This document shows positions 7,812 through 15,914 of a stretch of 64,000 bases of DNA, piece by piece. The notes under the pieces are model-generated. The model made no database searches. It saw only the letters and a program-made list of their open reading frames with translations, and was not told the DNA's origin. Where the stretch lies: the NCBI RefSeq assembly GCF_040676675.1, contig NZ_JBFAPK010000004.1:186001-250000 (forward strand), in the 5' to 3' direction. Numbering within the stretch: the stretch's first letter is position 1; every line of letters starts with the position of its first letter. Origin of the DNA: JBFAPK01 sp040676675. Lineage in GTDB: Bacteria > Actinomycetota > Actinomycetes > Mycobacteriales > Micromonosporaceae. A program made the position numbers and the translations under genes.

Positions 7812-8714
7812 TCAGCCGAGGGTGAGGATGCCGTCCGGCAGTCCGGGCATCTCGACCGCCAGCCAGATCGGGCGCCAGGCGGGCAGCTCGTGGTAGCGCC
7901 GCAGCTCGGCGAGGCCGCTGAGCCAGCCCAGCCAGCCGTCGTACGGGGGCCGCTTCTCGTCGAAGCCGCTCTCCACCAGGGTGAGCCTGGTGGCGCCGCC
8001 GGAGTCCGCCAGCTCGAAGGTGGAGACCTGGTCGCTCCAGGCCAGGCTGATCCGCCGGCCGTGTTCCAGCGCGACGATGCGGGCCGGCTGCGGGTCATTG
8101 TCGAACCCGCCCATCGCCCATCGCCCACCGACGTGCGGTTCGAGCTCCATCCTGGCGCCGAACCACCGGCTGAACTCGTCGGGGTCCGTCAGCGACCGGT
8201 ACACGTCCTCGGGCGGGGCGGCGATCGTGACCTCGGCCCGCAGTTCGGGCGAGGTGAGGTCGACCGGCCCGGTGAGCGCGCGCCCGGCGAGATGGTCGAC
8301 CAGGTTCGCCAGGGCCAGCGACCAGTAGGTGTGCATGAGGCCCCGGCTGCCGGTGTCGGTACCGGAGAGGACCTCGGTCCAGCTCGGCAGGTCGGTCTGG
8401 CTCAGGGTGAGGATGGTGGCGTCCGCGTCCTCCTCGGCGAGGTCGATCTCGACGACCGTCTCCGTGCCGTCGAGCGTCCAGGCGAACCGGACCGTACGCT
8501 CGTCGACCCGCAGCGGGTGCTGGCGGGGCTCGTCGCCCTCGGGCGTGGAGCGGCCCCAGAACTCGTACCGGCTGGGCAGGTCGACCTCGGCGTACTCGGC
8601 CAGCCAGGCGCGCAGGGCGGCGCCGTCGGTCAGCGCGTGCCGTACGCGGGCCAGGGGCGCCGGGACGCGCAGCCGCAGCCGCATCGTGCCGCCGGTGGCG
8701 TGGTCTTCGCTCAT
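7812..8714 (-). CDS. Tandem SRPBCC (AHSA1-like) domain protein
   Basis: This 300-residue protein holds two START/SRPBCC units: about 8-135 (RVRHALTDGAALRAWLAEY, then FAWTLDGTETVVEIDL) and about 150-300 (TIAAPPEDVYRSLTDPDEF SRWFGA, then ARIVALEHGRRISLAW). Each has the AHSA1 pattern of an N-terminal helix-grip segment and a C-terminal long helix. Such proteins bind hydrophobic ligands, but the ligand is unknown. The ATG at 8714 overlaps the stop of the upstream ArsR-type regulator (8711) by 4 bp, a standard operon coupling. The same regulator-AHSA1 pairing is common in actinobacteria. Confidence 0.82.
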   Translation of the reverse strand: MSEDHATGGTMRLRLRVPAPLARVRHALTDGAALRAWLAEYAEVDLPSRYEFWGRSTPEGDEPRQHPLRVDERTVRFAWTLDGTETVVEIDLAEEDADATILTLSQTDLPSWTEVLSGTDTGSRGLMHTYWSLALANLVDHLAGRALTGPVDLTSPELRAEVTIAAPPEDVYRSLTDPDEFSRWFGARMELEPHVGGRWAMGGFDNDPQPARIVALEHGRRISLAWSDQVSTFELADSGGATRLTLVESGFDEKRPPYDGWLGWLSGLAELRRYHELPAWRPIWLAVEMPGLPDGILTLG

Positions 8715-9262
8715 GTCTCTCCCTTGGGATATAGGGCCACGGCGAGCTTGAAGGCATCCCCCTCCGCGCCGCCGTACCGGGTGAACAGGTCCTGCAGGGT
8801 GGCGCGCAGCTCGGCGAGGAACTCCGGCCGCAGCTCCGGGCGGATCCGGATCTCGCCGGAGACGCCGATCGAGGGGAGTTCGGGTGCGTCGCGGTCGAGC
8901 GCGGCGATGTCCGCCTGGACCTCCTCCATGAGGTCGAGCAGGTAGCCGAGGCTGAGCTCGTCGCGCTCGCGGCGCCCCCCGAGTCGGCCGACCAGGCGGG
9001 GCGAGAGCCAGTACGCGCGGGCGCTGGCCTGGTAGACGCCCTCCTGTACGCCGCGCACCTTGTGCGTGGCGACCTGGCTGACCAGTCCCGCCTCGACCAG
9101 TCGTCGTACGTGGTAGTGGACCCGCTGCGGGGTCTGGTTGAGCGCCGCCGCGACCTCCGTGCAGGTGTGCGGTTCGGCCAGTTGCCGCAGCACCTCGATG
9201 CGCTGCGGCTTGAGCAGGGTCTCGGCCTGCTCGATCTGCTCCAGGTACAGGACGTCTCTCAT
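8711..9262 (-). CDS. ArsR-like winged-helix transcriptional regulator
   Basis: The 183-residue protein has an N-terminal winged helix (about 10-75): QRIEVLRQLAEPHTCTEVA, then NQTPQRVHYHVRRLVEAGLV, followed by a wing with VRGVQEGVYQ. A C-terminal helical domain of about 100 residues follows. No metal-binding Cys set is visible, so it probably senses something other than metal. It is the first gene of a two-gene unit with the AHSA1 protein. A palindrome, TGAACGTTCA, lies 14 bp upstream of its start and is a likely autoregulatory site. Confidence 0.82.
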   Translation of the reverse strand: MRDVLYLEQIEQAETLLKPQRIEVLRQLAEPHTCTEVAAALNQTPQRVHYHVRRLVEAGLVSQVATHKVRGVQEGVYQASARAYWLSPRLVGRLGGRRERDELSLGYLLDLMEEVQADIAALDRDAPELPSIGVSGEIRIRPELRPEFLAELRATLQDLFTRYGGAEGDAFKLAVALYPKGET

Positions 9263-9276
9263 CGCAAAAAGTATCC

Positions 9277-9286
9277 TGAACGTTCA
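9277..9286. promoter_or_regulatory. Palindromic operator candidate upstream of the ArsR-like gene
   Basis: TGAACGTTCA is a perfect 10-bp palindrome 14 bp before the regulator start at 9262. It lies in a short AT-rich segment whose outer arms (GCAAAAAGT and ACTTTTGC) also nearly pair. Confidence 0.45.
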
Positions 9287-9308
9287 AGAGAACTTTTGCA
9301 ATAGCTCC

Positions 9309-9378
9309 CCTCGTCGATCTAGGGCAAATCCTCGTTGTTTGATCTCCAATCACGCCGATTTGCCCTAGATCGACGAGG
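9309..9378. repeat. 22-bp perfect inverted repeat
   Basis: Positions 9309-9330 and 9357-9378 are exact reverse complements, with a 26-nt centre. Each arm contains GTCGATCTAGGGCAAAT or its complement. The element lies between two divergently transcribed genes (starts 9262 and 9452), where a terminator is not expected. I suspect a dispersed intergenic repeat or a large operator. Confidence 0.75.
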
Positions 9379-9451
9379 CTGTCGGGCGCCGGCGCGCAGG
9401 CTCCCGAAAGCGGTGTGCCGAAAACACCCGAACGACCGTTAAGCTGACCGC

Positions 9452-10567
9452 GTGCGGATCGACGACCTCTATCCACCGGAGCGGCTGGCGCGCGCGCAGC
9501 GCGCCACCGCCGCCGCCGGCCTCGGCGCCCTGCTCCTCACGCCCGGCTCCGACCTGCGCTACCTCACCGGCTACAACGCGCACGCCCAGGAGCGCCTGAC
9601 CTGCCTGGTGCTGCCCGCCGAGGGTGAACCGACACTGATCGTGCCGACCCTGGAGCGCCCGGCGGCCGAGGCGTCACCCGCCCCCGGCACCGGCGTACGC
9701 ATCGTCGACCATCCCGACGGCACCGACCCGTACCCGTTGGTGGCCCGCGCGCTCGGCGGACCCGCCGGCACGGTCGGCCTCGGCAACCGGATGTGGGCCG
9801 AGCAGGTGCTGGCGCTGCGGGCCGCGCTGCCCGGCGCCGAGCAGCGCCTGGCGGGTGAGGTCCTGCGCGAGCTGCGGATCCGCAAGTCGGACGCGGAGGT
9901 GGCGGCGCTGCGCGAGGCGGGCGCGGCGATCGACGCGGTGCACGCCCGGATGGGCGAGTGGCTGCGCCCCGGCCGTACCGAGACCGAGGTCGGCGCGGAC
10001 ATCGCCGCGGCGATCCGGGAGGCCGGCCACGCCACCGTCGACTTCGTCATCGTCGCCTCCGGCCCGAACGCGGCGAGCCCGCACCACGAGACCTCGCACC
10101 GCCGGATCGAGGCCGGCGACCCGGTGGTGGTCGACATCGGCGGCACCATGCCCTCCGGGTACTGCTCCGACTCGACCCGCACCTACCTGGCCGGCGGCGA
10201 CGTGCCCGGCGACTTCGCCGGGTACTACGCGGTGCTGCACGCCGCCCAGCGGGCCGCGGTCGCCGCGGTACGCCCCGGCGTCACCGCCGAGGCCGTCGAC
10301 GCGGTCGCCCGGGACCTGATCACCGAGGCCGGCTACGGCGCCGCCTTCCTGCACCGCACCGGGCACGGCATCGGGCTGGACGGGCACGAGGAGCCGTACC
10401 TGGTCACCGGCAACCCGCGCCCGCTGGAGCCCGGCATGGCCTTCTCCATCGAGCCCGGCATCTACCTCGCGGGCCGGCACGGCGCCCGGATCGAGGACAT
10501 CGTCGTCTGCACCCCGGACGGCGTCGAACGGCTCAACACCACCGCCACGGAGCTCGTCCCGCTATGA
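9452..10567 (+). CDS. M24 family Xaa-Pro aminopeptidase-like peptidase
   Basis: The 371-residue protein has the two-domain layout of prolidase/aminopeptidase P: an N-terminal creatinase-like domain (about 1-135; RYLTGYNAHAQERL) and a C-terminal pita-bread domain. The five metal ligands are visible in order: Asp in VVVDIGG, Asp in YCSDSTRTY, His in HRTGHGIGLDGHE, Glu in FSIEPGIY, and Glu in ARIEDIVVC. It probably removes residues N-terminal to proline in cytosolic peptides. The GTG start at 9452 yields MRIDDLYPPERL. The stop codon overlaps the start of the acyl-CoA dehydrogenase gene, so the two are translationally coupled. Confidence 0.9.
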   Translation: MRIDDLYPPERLARAQRATAAAGLGALLLTPGSDLRYLTGYNAHAQERLTCLVLPAEGEPTLIVPTLERPAAEASPAPGTGVRIVDHPDGTDPYPLVARALGGPAGTVGLGNRMWAEQVLALRAALPGAEQRLAGEVLRELRIRKSDAEVAALREAGAAIDAVHARMGEWLRPGRTETEVGADIAAAIREAGHATVDFVIVASGPNAASPHHETSHRRIEAGDPVVVDIGGTMPSGYCSDSTRTYLAGGDVPGDFAGYYAVLHAAQRAAVAAVRPGVTAEAVDAVARDLITEAGYGAAFLHRTGHGIGLDGHEEPYLVTGNPRPLEPGMAFSIEPGIYLAGRHGARIEDIVVCTPDGVERLNTTATELVPL

Positions 10568-11703
10568 CCGTCGACCGGATCCTGCCCAGCGAGGAGGCGT
10601 ACGACCTCCTCGCGCTCGCCACCGAACTCGCCGACCGGGAACTGGCCCCCCGCGTCGCCGAGCACGAGGCGCGCGGGGAGTTCCCCCGCGAGCTGCTGCG
10701 CACCCTCGGCCGGTCCGGGCTGCTCGGACTGCCGTACCCGACCGAGTACGGCGGCGGCGGCCAGCCGTACGAGGTCTACCTGCAGGTGCTGGAGGTCCTG
10801 GCCGGGCGCTGGCTGGCGGTCGCCGAGGCCGTGAGCGTGCACACCCTCTCCTGCTACCCCGTCGCCGCCTACGGCACCGAGCAGCAGCGCAAGCTCCTGC
10901 CGGACATGATCGGAGGCGAGCTGCTCGGCGCGTACTGCCTCTCCGAGCCGCAGGGCGGCTCGGACGCGGCGGCGCTGGCGACCCGGGCCCGCCGCGACGG
11001 TGACCACTACGTCGTGACCGGCACGAAGGCGTGGATTACCCACGCCCACAGCGCCGACTTCTACAACATCTTCTGCCGCACCGGCGGATCGGGCGCCGGC
11101 GGCATCTCCTGCCTGCTCGCCGACGCCCGCACCGCCGGCATCGTCCCGCAGGCGGCCGAGAGGACGATGGGGCTGCGCTCCTCCCCGGTCGCGCAGATCG
11201 CCTTCGACGACGCGCGGGTACCGGCCGACCGGCTGGTCGGGCCGGAGGGGCACGGCTTCACCATCGCGATGACCGCGCTGGACTCTGGGCGGCTCGGCAT
11301 TGCGGCGTGCGCGGTCGGTCTGGCCCAGGCAGCCCTCGACCACGCGGTCGGCTACGCCCGGGAACGCGAGCAGTTCGGCCACCGGGTGATCGACTTCCAG
11401 GGGCTGCGGTTCATGCTCGCCGACCTGGCCACCCAGGTCTCGGCGGCGCGGGCGTTGACGCTGGCCGCCGCCCGGCTGCGCGACGCCGGCCGGCCGTACT
11501 CGGTCGAGGCGGCCAAGGCGAAGCTCTTCGCCACCGACACCGCGATGCGGGTGACCATCGACGCGGTCCAGGTGTTGGGCGGCGCCGGTTACGTCGCGGA
11601 CCATCCGGTGGAGCGGTACCTGCGTGAGGCGAAGGTGCTCCAGATCGTCGAGGGCACCAACCAGATCCAGCGCCTGGTGGTGGCCCGCTCGCTGGCCGCC
11701 TGA
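10564..11703 (+). CDS. Acyl-CoA dehydrogenase
   Basis: This 379-residue flavoprotein of the acyl-CoA dehydrogenase family oxidises acyl-CoA to 2-enoyl-CoA and passes electrons to ETF. Motifs are AYCLSEPQGGSDAAAL (FAD/substrate binding, about 120-135), YVVTGTKAWITHA, then REREQFGHRVIDFQGLRFM and the C-terminal VLGGAGYVADHPVERYLRE and QIVEGTNQIQRLVVAR. The catalytic Glu is expected in the VEG segment. The ATG at 10564 overlaps the M24 peptidase stop by 4 bp. The joint operon with a peptidase is common in actinobacteria, but the physiological substrate is unclear. Confidence 0.92.
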   Translation: MTVDRILPSEEAYDLLALATELADRELAPRVAEHEARGEFPRELLRTLGRSGLLGLPYPTEYGGGGQPYEVYLQVLEVLAGRWLAVAEAVSVHTLSCYPVAAYGTEQQRKLLPDMIGGELLGAYCLSEPQGGSDAAALATRARRDGDHYVVTGTKAWITHAHSADFYNIFCRTGGSGAGGISCLLADARTAGIVPQAAERTMGLRSSPVAQIAFDDARVPADRLVGPEGHGFTIAMTALDSGRLGIAACAVGLAQAALDHAVGYAREREQFGHRVIDFQGLRFMLADLATQVSAARALTLAAARLRDAGRPYSVEAAKAKLFATDTAMRVTIDAVQVLGGAGYVADHPVERYLREAKVLQIVEGTNQIQRLVVARSLAA

Positions 11704-11713
11704 GACACCCGTC

Positions 11714-11737
11714 CACCCGGCGCCCGGCCGCCGGGTG
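11714..11737. terminator. GC-rich hairpin between convergent genes
   Basis: CACCCGGCG (11714-11722) pairs with CGCCGGGTG (11729-11737) around a 6-nt loop, 10 bp after the acyl-CoA dehydrogenase stop. The next gene ends head-on at 11845. Confidence 0.5.
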
Positions 11738-11844
11738 AGCCGGGCCGCCGGTCACCCGGCGACCGAGTCCTCCCCGGGGGGCCCGACCGCCGGGTATCCG
11801 CGACGGCGCCGTACACCGACCGCCGGGTACGCGCTCCCGAGGGT

Positions 11845-13173
11845 TCACCGACCGGCGCGGTGCCGCAGCGCCGGGGCCATCCGCAGCAGCACCACCGCGC
11901 CGAGCACGCCCGTGGCGGCCGTGCCCCACCACAGCACCGCCGGCCCGGTCGTGGCGAACAGCCCGGTGGTCACGGCCGGACCGAGCAGCCGGGCCAGGGA
12001 GCCCGTCCACATCAGGGCGCCCTGGTAGCGACCCTGCGCGCCGTCGGGCGCCAGGTCGGCGCCGATCCCGCCGGCCACGATCCCGCCGATCACCTCGCCC
12101 ACCGACCAGACCGCGGTCGTCGCCACGTACTGCCAGGCGCTGTGGGCCAGGCCGGTGGTGGCCACGCCGACGCCGACCACGCACCAGGCGGCCGCGAGCA
12201 CCGGGATCCGGGGCAGCCGGGACAGCCGGGGGTAGAGGAACGGCTGGAGCCCGACCACGAGCAGCGCGTTGACCGCCGCGGCGGTGCCGAAGACCGCGGG
12301 GGAGAGGCCGTCGAGGCGTACGGCCAGCGGGATCGCGAACTCGGTCAGGCTGTAGACCGTCTCCTGGGCGAGGCTGAGCAGCACGAAGAGGATCATCAGC
12401 CGGTCGCGCAGCAGCAGGCCGTAGCCGCTGCCGTGCGGCCGGCCGGACGGGTGACGGGCCGCCCCGGCGGCCGGTCGGGACCCGTCGCGCGGGATCCCGA
12501 CCGCCACCAGCAGGGCGAAGGCCAGCGAGGTCGCCGCGTCGATGAGGAAGAGCAGGAGGAAGCCGTGGGCGGCCAGGAAGCCCGCCAGCGCGGCGGCGCA
12601 GGCCGCGCCGATGTTGATGGCCCAGTGCAGCAGGCTGAACGCCCGGGTACGTCGCGGCCCGGTGACCGAGCCGGCGAGCAGCGCCCCCGCCGCCGGCGGG
12701 TAGATCTTCCCGGTCGCGCCGACCGCGAGCGCGGCGGCGGCCAGCAGCGGCAGCGTCGGCGCCGCGAAGAGCGCGCCGAGGCTCGCGGGGGCGAGCAGCA
12801 GGCCGGCGAGCAGCGCGGAGCGGGCCCCGATCCGGTCCGCGAGCCAACCGCCGAGGACGGCGCCGGCCGTGCCGCCGAGCCCGAGGGCGAGCACCACCGC
12901 CCCGGTCGCGCCCGGTGCGATGCCGCGCGCGCCGAGGAAGAAGACGAGGAACGGTACGACGGTGGCCCCGACGCGGTTGACGATCGTCCCGGCGATGACG
13001 ATCCAGAACGGGCGGGGCAGCCCGCCGAAGCGCAGCGCCAGCGCGGCCCGCAGCGCTCCCGCCGCGGCCGGTGGCCGTCCGGCCGCACGCGGCCCGTCGG
13101 TGGCGCCGGCGGCCGGGGTGGTGGTGCGCACGGCCTCGGGCGCCGGCTCCGTGGTGAGTTCCGTGGTGGTCAT
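11845..13173 (-). CDS. MFS transporter
   Basis: This 442-residue integral membrane protein has about 12 hydrophobic segments after a Thr/Pro/Ala-rich cytoplasmic N-terminus of about 50 residues. The loop 2-3 motif GGWLADRIGARSALL is characteristic of the major facilitator superfamily. It probably exports a drug or metabolite by proton antiport; the substrate is unknown. The ATG at 13173 is the only sensible start. It is divergent from a DUF5937-type ArsR regulator at 13300, and a palindrome lies between them, which suggests a sensor-exporter pair. The same arrangement recurs twice more in this window. Confidence 0.85.
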   Translation of the reverse strand: MTTTELTTEPAPEAVRTTTPAAGATDGPRAAGRPPAAAGALRAALALRFGGLPRPFWIVIAGTIVNRVGATVVPFLVFFLGARGIAPGATGAVVLALGLGGTAGAVLGGWLADRIGARSALLAGLLLAPASLGALFAAPTLPLLAAAALAVGATGKIYPPAAGALLAGSVTGPRRTRAFSLLHWAINIGAACAAALAGFLAAHGFLLLFLIDAATSLAFALLVAVGIPRDGSRPAAGAARHPSGRPHGSGYGLLLRDRLMILFVLLSLAQETVYSLTEFAIPLAVRLDGLSPAVFGTAAAVNALLVVGLQPFLYPRLSRLPRIPVLAAAWCVVGVGVATTGLAHSAWQYVATTAVWSVGEVIGGIVAGGIGADLAPDGAQGRYQGALMWTGSLARLLGPAVTTGLFATTGPAVLWWGTAATGVLGAVVLLRMAPALRHRAGR

Positions 13174-13212
13174 GGCAGCAGCTTCGACGTTCGCGCCGGC
13201 CCGCAGTAATGT

Positions 13213-13228
13213 TTCAGCCGTGGCTGAA
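13213..13228. promoter_or_regulatory. Palindromic operator candidate, MFS/DUF5937 pair
   Basis: TTCAGCC-GT-GGCTGAA, a 7-bp perfect dyad, lies 40 bp from the MFS start and 72 bp from the regulator start. Confidence 0.5.
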
Positions 13229-13299
13229 TCTTCGGTACCCGGGGGGTCTTCCCGGGCGCGGGCGGGGCAGCGGCGGCGGGCCGGTACCCGGGGGACGCG

Positions 13300-14286
13300 G
13301 TGCTGACCGTCGAGCTCTCCGCGGGTGACATCGGGCGGATCCGGTTCGGGCTCTCCTGCCTCTGGGAGGTCGCGTCCAGCTTCCACGTGCTCCGCAGCCC
13401 ACGGGAGCACGCGGTGCACCTGCCCTGGGCGCGCCGGGTGGGGCCCCGGCTGGCCGCCGCAGGGCTGGCGCCCGGCGGCGGCAGCCTGCTCGACGGCCTG
13501 ATCCCGCCCGGGCCCCGCTACATGCCGGACTTCCTGACCCCGCCGCCGGCGACGCTCGCCCCGCAGCTCGACGCGGAGCTGGAGGTGCTGCGCGCCACCC
13601 CGGCCGAGACGGTCCGCGCCGAGCTGGACCTCCTGCAGGTGCCGCACTCGCCGGCGGTATGCGCCATGTACGCCGATCCGCCGGCCGGCCTCGCGCGCCT
13701 GGTCGAGGAGATCCGGGCGTACTGGCCGATCGCGCTGGCCGAGGAGTGGCCGCGGCTGCGCGCGCTGCTGGAGGCGGAGGTCTTCCACCGGGCCCGGCTG
13801 CTGGCCGAGGTGGGCGCCGCCGGCCTGCTCAACAGCCTGCACGATCGGGTCGGCTGGAACGAGAACACCCTGTCGGTGGCGCACGGGTGGTGCTCGGGCG
13901 CGACGGTGGTCGCCGGCGCCGGGCTGCTGCTGGTGCCGAGCGTCTTCGTCTGGCCGGCGGTGCGTACCGTCGCGTCGCCCAGCAACCCGCAGCTGGCGTA
14001 CCCGCCGCGCGGCGTCGGTACGCTCTGGGAGAGCGCTTCGGCCGCGCCGCAGGCCCTCGCGGCGGTGATCGGCCGGTCGCGGGCGCAGTTGCTGGTGGAG
14101 CTGGAGTCCCCGCTGTCGACGACCGAGTTGGCGCGCCGGACCGGGCTGTCGGCCGGCGGCATATCCCAGCACCTCGGGGCGCTGCGCACCGCCGGCCTGA
14201 TCAGCGCGCACCGTGCCGGGCACGCGGTGCTGAACATGCGTACCGCCACCGCGGACGCGTTGATCGCGGCGGCCGTCACCGGCTGA
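13300..14286 (+). CDS. DUF5937/ArsR-type transcriptional regulator
   Basis: The 328-residue protein has a long N-terminal domain (DUF5937-like; SRPREHAVHLPWARRV and LLLVPSVFVWPAV) and a C-terminal winged helix (about 255-320): RAQLLVELESPLSTTELA, then GLSAGGISQHLGALRTAGLI. The N-terminal domain probably binds a small ligand. It is divergent from the MFS gene, which it probably represses. The GTG start at 13300 (MLTVELSAGDIGRIRF) matches relatives. Two homologues with the same N-terminal pattern are at 49473 and 59137, each also beside an MFS gene. Confidence 0.82.
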   Translation: MLTVELSAGDIGRIRFGLSCLWEVASSFHVLRSPREHAVHLPWARRVGPRLAAAGLAPGGGSLLDGLIPPGPRYMPDFLTPPPATLAPQLDAELEVLRATPAETVRAELDLLQVPHSPAVCAMYADPPAGLARLVEEIRAYWPIALAEEWPRLRALLEAEVFHRARLLAEVGAAGLLNSLHDRVGWNENTLSVAHGWCSGATVVAGAGLLLVPSVFVWPAVRTVASPSNPQLAYPPRGVGTLWESASAAPQALAAVIGRSRAQLLVELESPLSTTELARRTGLSAGGISQHLGALRTAGLISAHRAGHAVLNMRTATADALIAAAVTG

Positions 14287-14426
14287 CCCGGCCGCGTTCC
14301 CGGGCCCGCGCGCTGCCCGGGCACCGCGCCGGATCGACGCCCGCGACGGCGTGCGGGCCGTGTCCGGAAATCGCCGGGTCCGGGCGCCTGTCGCCGTCCG
14401 CCGCGACCGCCCGGTAGGTTGCTCGC

Positions 14427-14912
14427 GTGGAGGAGATCGATCGGGCCATCGTCGCCGCGTTGTCCGCCGACGGCCGGCTGTCCTACACCGACCTCGCGGA
14501 GCGGGTCGGCCTGTCGGTCTCCGCGGTGCACCAGCGGGTACGCCGCCTGGAGCAGCGCGGTGTGATCAAGGGGTACGCGGCGCGGGTGTCGCTGGAGGCG
14601 CTGGACCTGCCGTTGAGCGCGTTCGTCGCGATCCGCCCCTTCGACCCGTCCCAGCCCGACGACGCGCCGGAGCGGCTGGCCCACCTGCCGGAGATCGAGT
14701 CGTGCTACTCGGTGGCGGGGGAGGACTTCTACCTGCTGCTGGTCCGGGTGGCCAGCTCGGCCGAGTTGGAACGGCTGCTGCAGGAGATCCGTACCTCGGC
14801 GAACGTCACCACCCGGACGACGGTGGTGCTCTCCACCCCGTACGAGGGGCGGCCGCCGCGGATCAGTCTCGCGCCGGAAGCGGGGGAGCGGGCTGGTTCC
14901 ACCGCAGGATGA
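14427..14912 (+). CDS. Lrp/AsnC family transcriptional regulator
   Basis: The protein has 161 residues. The N-terminal HTH (about 1-50: DRAIVAALSADGRLSYTDLA, then GLSVSAVHQRVRRLEQRGVI) is followed by the RAM ligand-binding domain (about 65-140: YSVAGEDFYLLLVRVAS). Lrp proteins form dimers to octamers and sense amino acids. The GTG start at 14427 gives MEEIDRAIV. The last 50 bp overlap the end of the convergent phosphatase gene, so transcription through both ends could interfere. Confidence 0.88.
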   Translation: MEEIDRAIVAALSADGRLSYTDLAERVGLSVSAVHQRVRRLEQRGVIKGYAARVSLEALDLPLSAFVAIRPFDPSQPDDAPERLAHLPEIESCYSVAGEDFYLLLVRVASSAELERLLQEIRTSANVTTRTTVVLSTPYEGRPPRISLAPEAGERAGSTAG

Positions 14913-15465
14913 CCGGGCGGTCGTGTTCGTAGCCGAGCGCCGAGACGGTGGCGGTGTCGAGCCGCAGCTTTCCGCCGCCGGCGGCGGTGAGCCCGATCCA
15001 GCGGGCGCCGGCCACCCGCAGGCTGTGCCCGTGCGCGACCAGGGCCACGTCGCCGTCCGCCAGCGCGACGCGGGCGCGTTCCAGCACGCGGTCCAGCCGG
15101 GGGCCGACCTCCTCCGGTGACTCGCCGCCGGGGCAGCCGTCGGTCCAGAGGTCCCACCCGGGCCGGTCCTGGTGGATCTCCGCGGTGGTGATCCCCTCGT
15201 ACTCGCCGTAGTTCCACTCGCCGAGGTCCTCGTCGACGTCGGTGACGGCCAGCCCGGCGAGTTCGGCGGTGCGCAGGGCTCGGCCGCGCGGGCTGGAGAT
15301 GACCGCGGCGAAGGTACGCCCGGCCAACCCGGCCGCCAGCGCGAGCGCCTGCCGCTCGCCGACCTCCGTGAGCGGGATGTCGGTGTACGAGGTGTGCCGT
15401 CCGGTACGGCTCCATTCGGTCTCGCCGTGCCGGACGAGGATGATCTCAGCCACCCGGCCAGTCAA
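14863..15465 (-). CDS. Histidine phosphatase family protein
   Basis: The 200-residue protein starts with the RHG signature LVRHGETEWSRTGRH; His13 is the phospho-accepting residue. ITTAEIHQD, the acid region near 85-100, and VALVAHGHSLRV (about 150-161, second catalytic His) complete the phosphoglycerate mutase-like fold. It is probably a phosphatase on small phosphorylated compounds rather than a mutase. Its 3' end overlaps the convergent Lrp gene by 50 bp. The ATG at 15465 directly precedes the core fold. Confidence 0.9.
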   Translation of the reverse strand: MTGRVAEIILVRHGETEWSRTGRHTSYTDIPLTEVGERQALALAAGLAGRTFAAVISSPRGRALRTAELAGLAVTDVDEDLGEWNYGEYEGITTAEIHQDRPGWDLWTDGCPGGESPEEVGPRLDRVLERARVALADGDVALVAHGHSLRVAGARWIGLTAAGGGKLRLDTATVSALGYEHDRPVILRWNQPAPPLPARD

Positions 15466-15635
15466 TCACGGATCGGCCGGGGCGGCCCCGCATTACACCT
15501 AGCATCCTAGGATGGGTTACGCGGCGTGCCCCACCGCACACGGTCAGAGGTTTTCACCGGGCCCGACCGGGCACACCAACGGAGAGCGACATCGGGCCCC
15601 GGACTGGGGGGCCCGACCAGCCAGAGGGAGTCGAG

Positions 15636-15830
15636 ATGAGCCTCACCGACAAGGCGAAGAACAAGGCCCAGCAGCTGATGGGCGCCGCGAAGGAGAAGGC
15701 CGGCGACCGGACCGACAACGAGCAGATGCGGGGCGAGGGCGCCAGGCAGCAGAGCGAGGCCCGCGCGAAGCAGGCGGGCGAGAACGTCAAGGATGCCGGC
15801 CGGAACGTGAAGGAAGCCTTCGACCGCTGA
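15636..15830 (+). CDS. CsbD family stress protein
   Basis: This 64-residue protein is very hydrophilic and rich in Lys, Ala, Gln and Gly, with the CsbD pattern DKAKNKAQQLMGAAKEKAG and tandem amphipathic repeats (ARAKQAGENVKDAGRNVKEAF). The family is induced by general stress in other bacteria; its molecular function is unknown and the chain is mostly disordered. AGAGGGAG precedes the ATG. A strong hairpin begins 31 bp after the stop. Confidence 0.9.
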   Translation: MSLTDKAKNKAQQLMGAAKEKAGDRTDNEQMRGEGARQQSEARAKQAGENVKDAGRNVKEAFDR

Positions 15831-15861
15831 CCGCGCGGTGGGATGGACTTTTCGCGGTGCG

Positions 15862-15906
15862 GATACGACGTGCCCCCCGGACCTGGTCCGGGGGGCACGT
15901 CGTATC
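15862..15906. terminator. Perfect 22-bp stem, bidirectional terminator
   Basis: Positions 15862-15883 and 15885-15906 are exact reverse complements around a single central T (arms contain CGACGTGCCCCCCGGACC). It lies between the convergent CsbD and kamA genes and should stop transcription from both sides. Confidence 0.85.
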
Positions 15907-15914
15907 GGGCGGCC

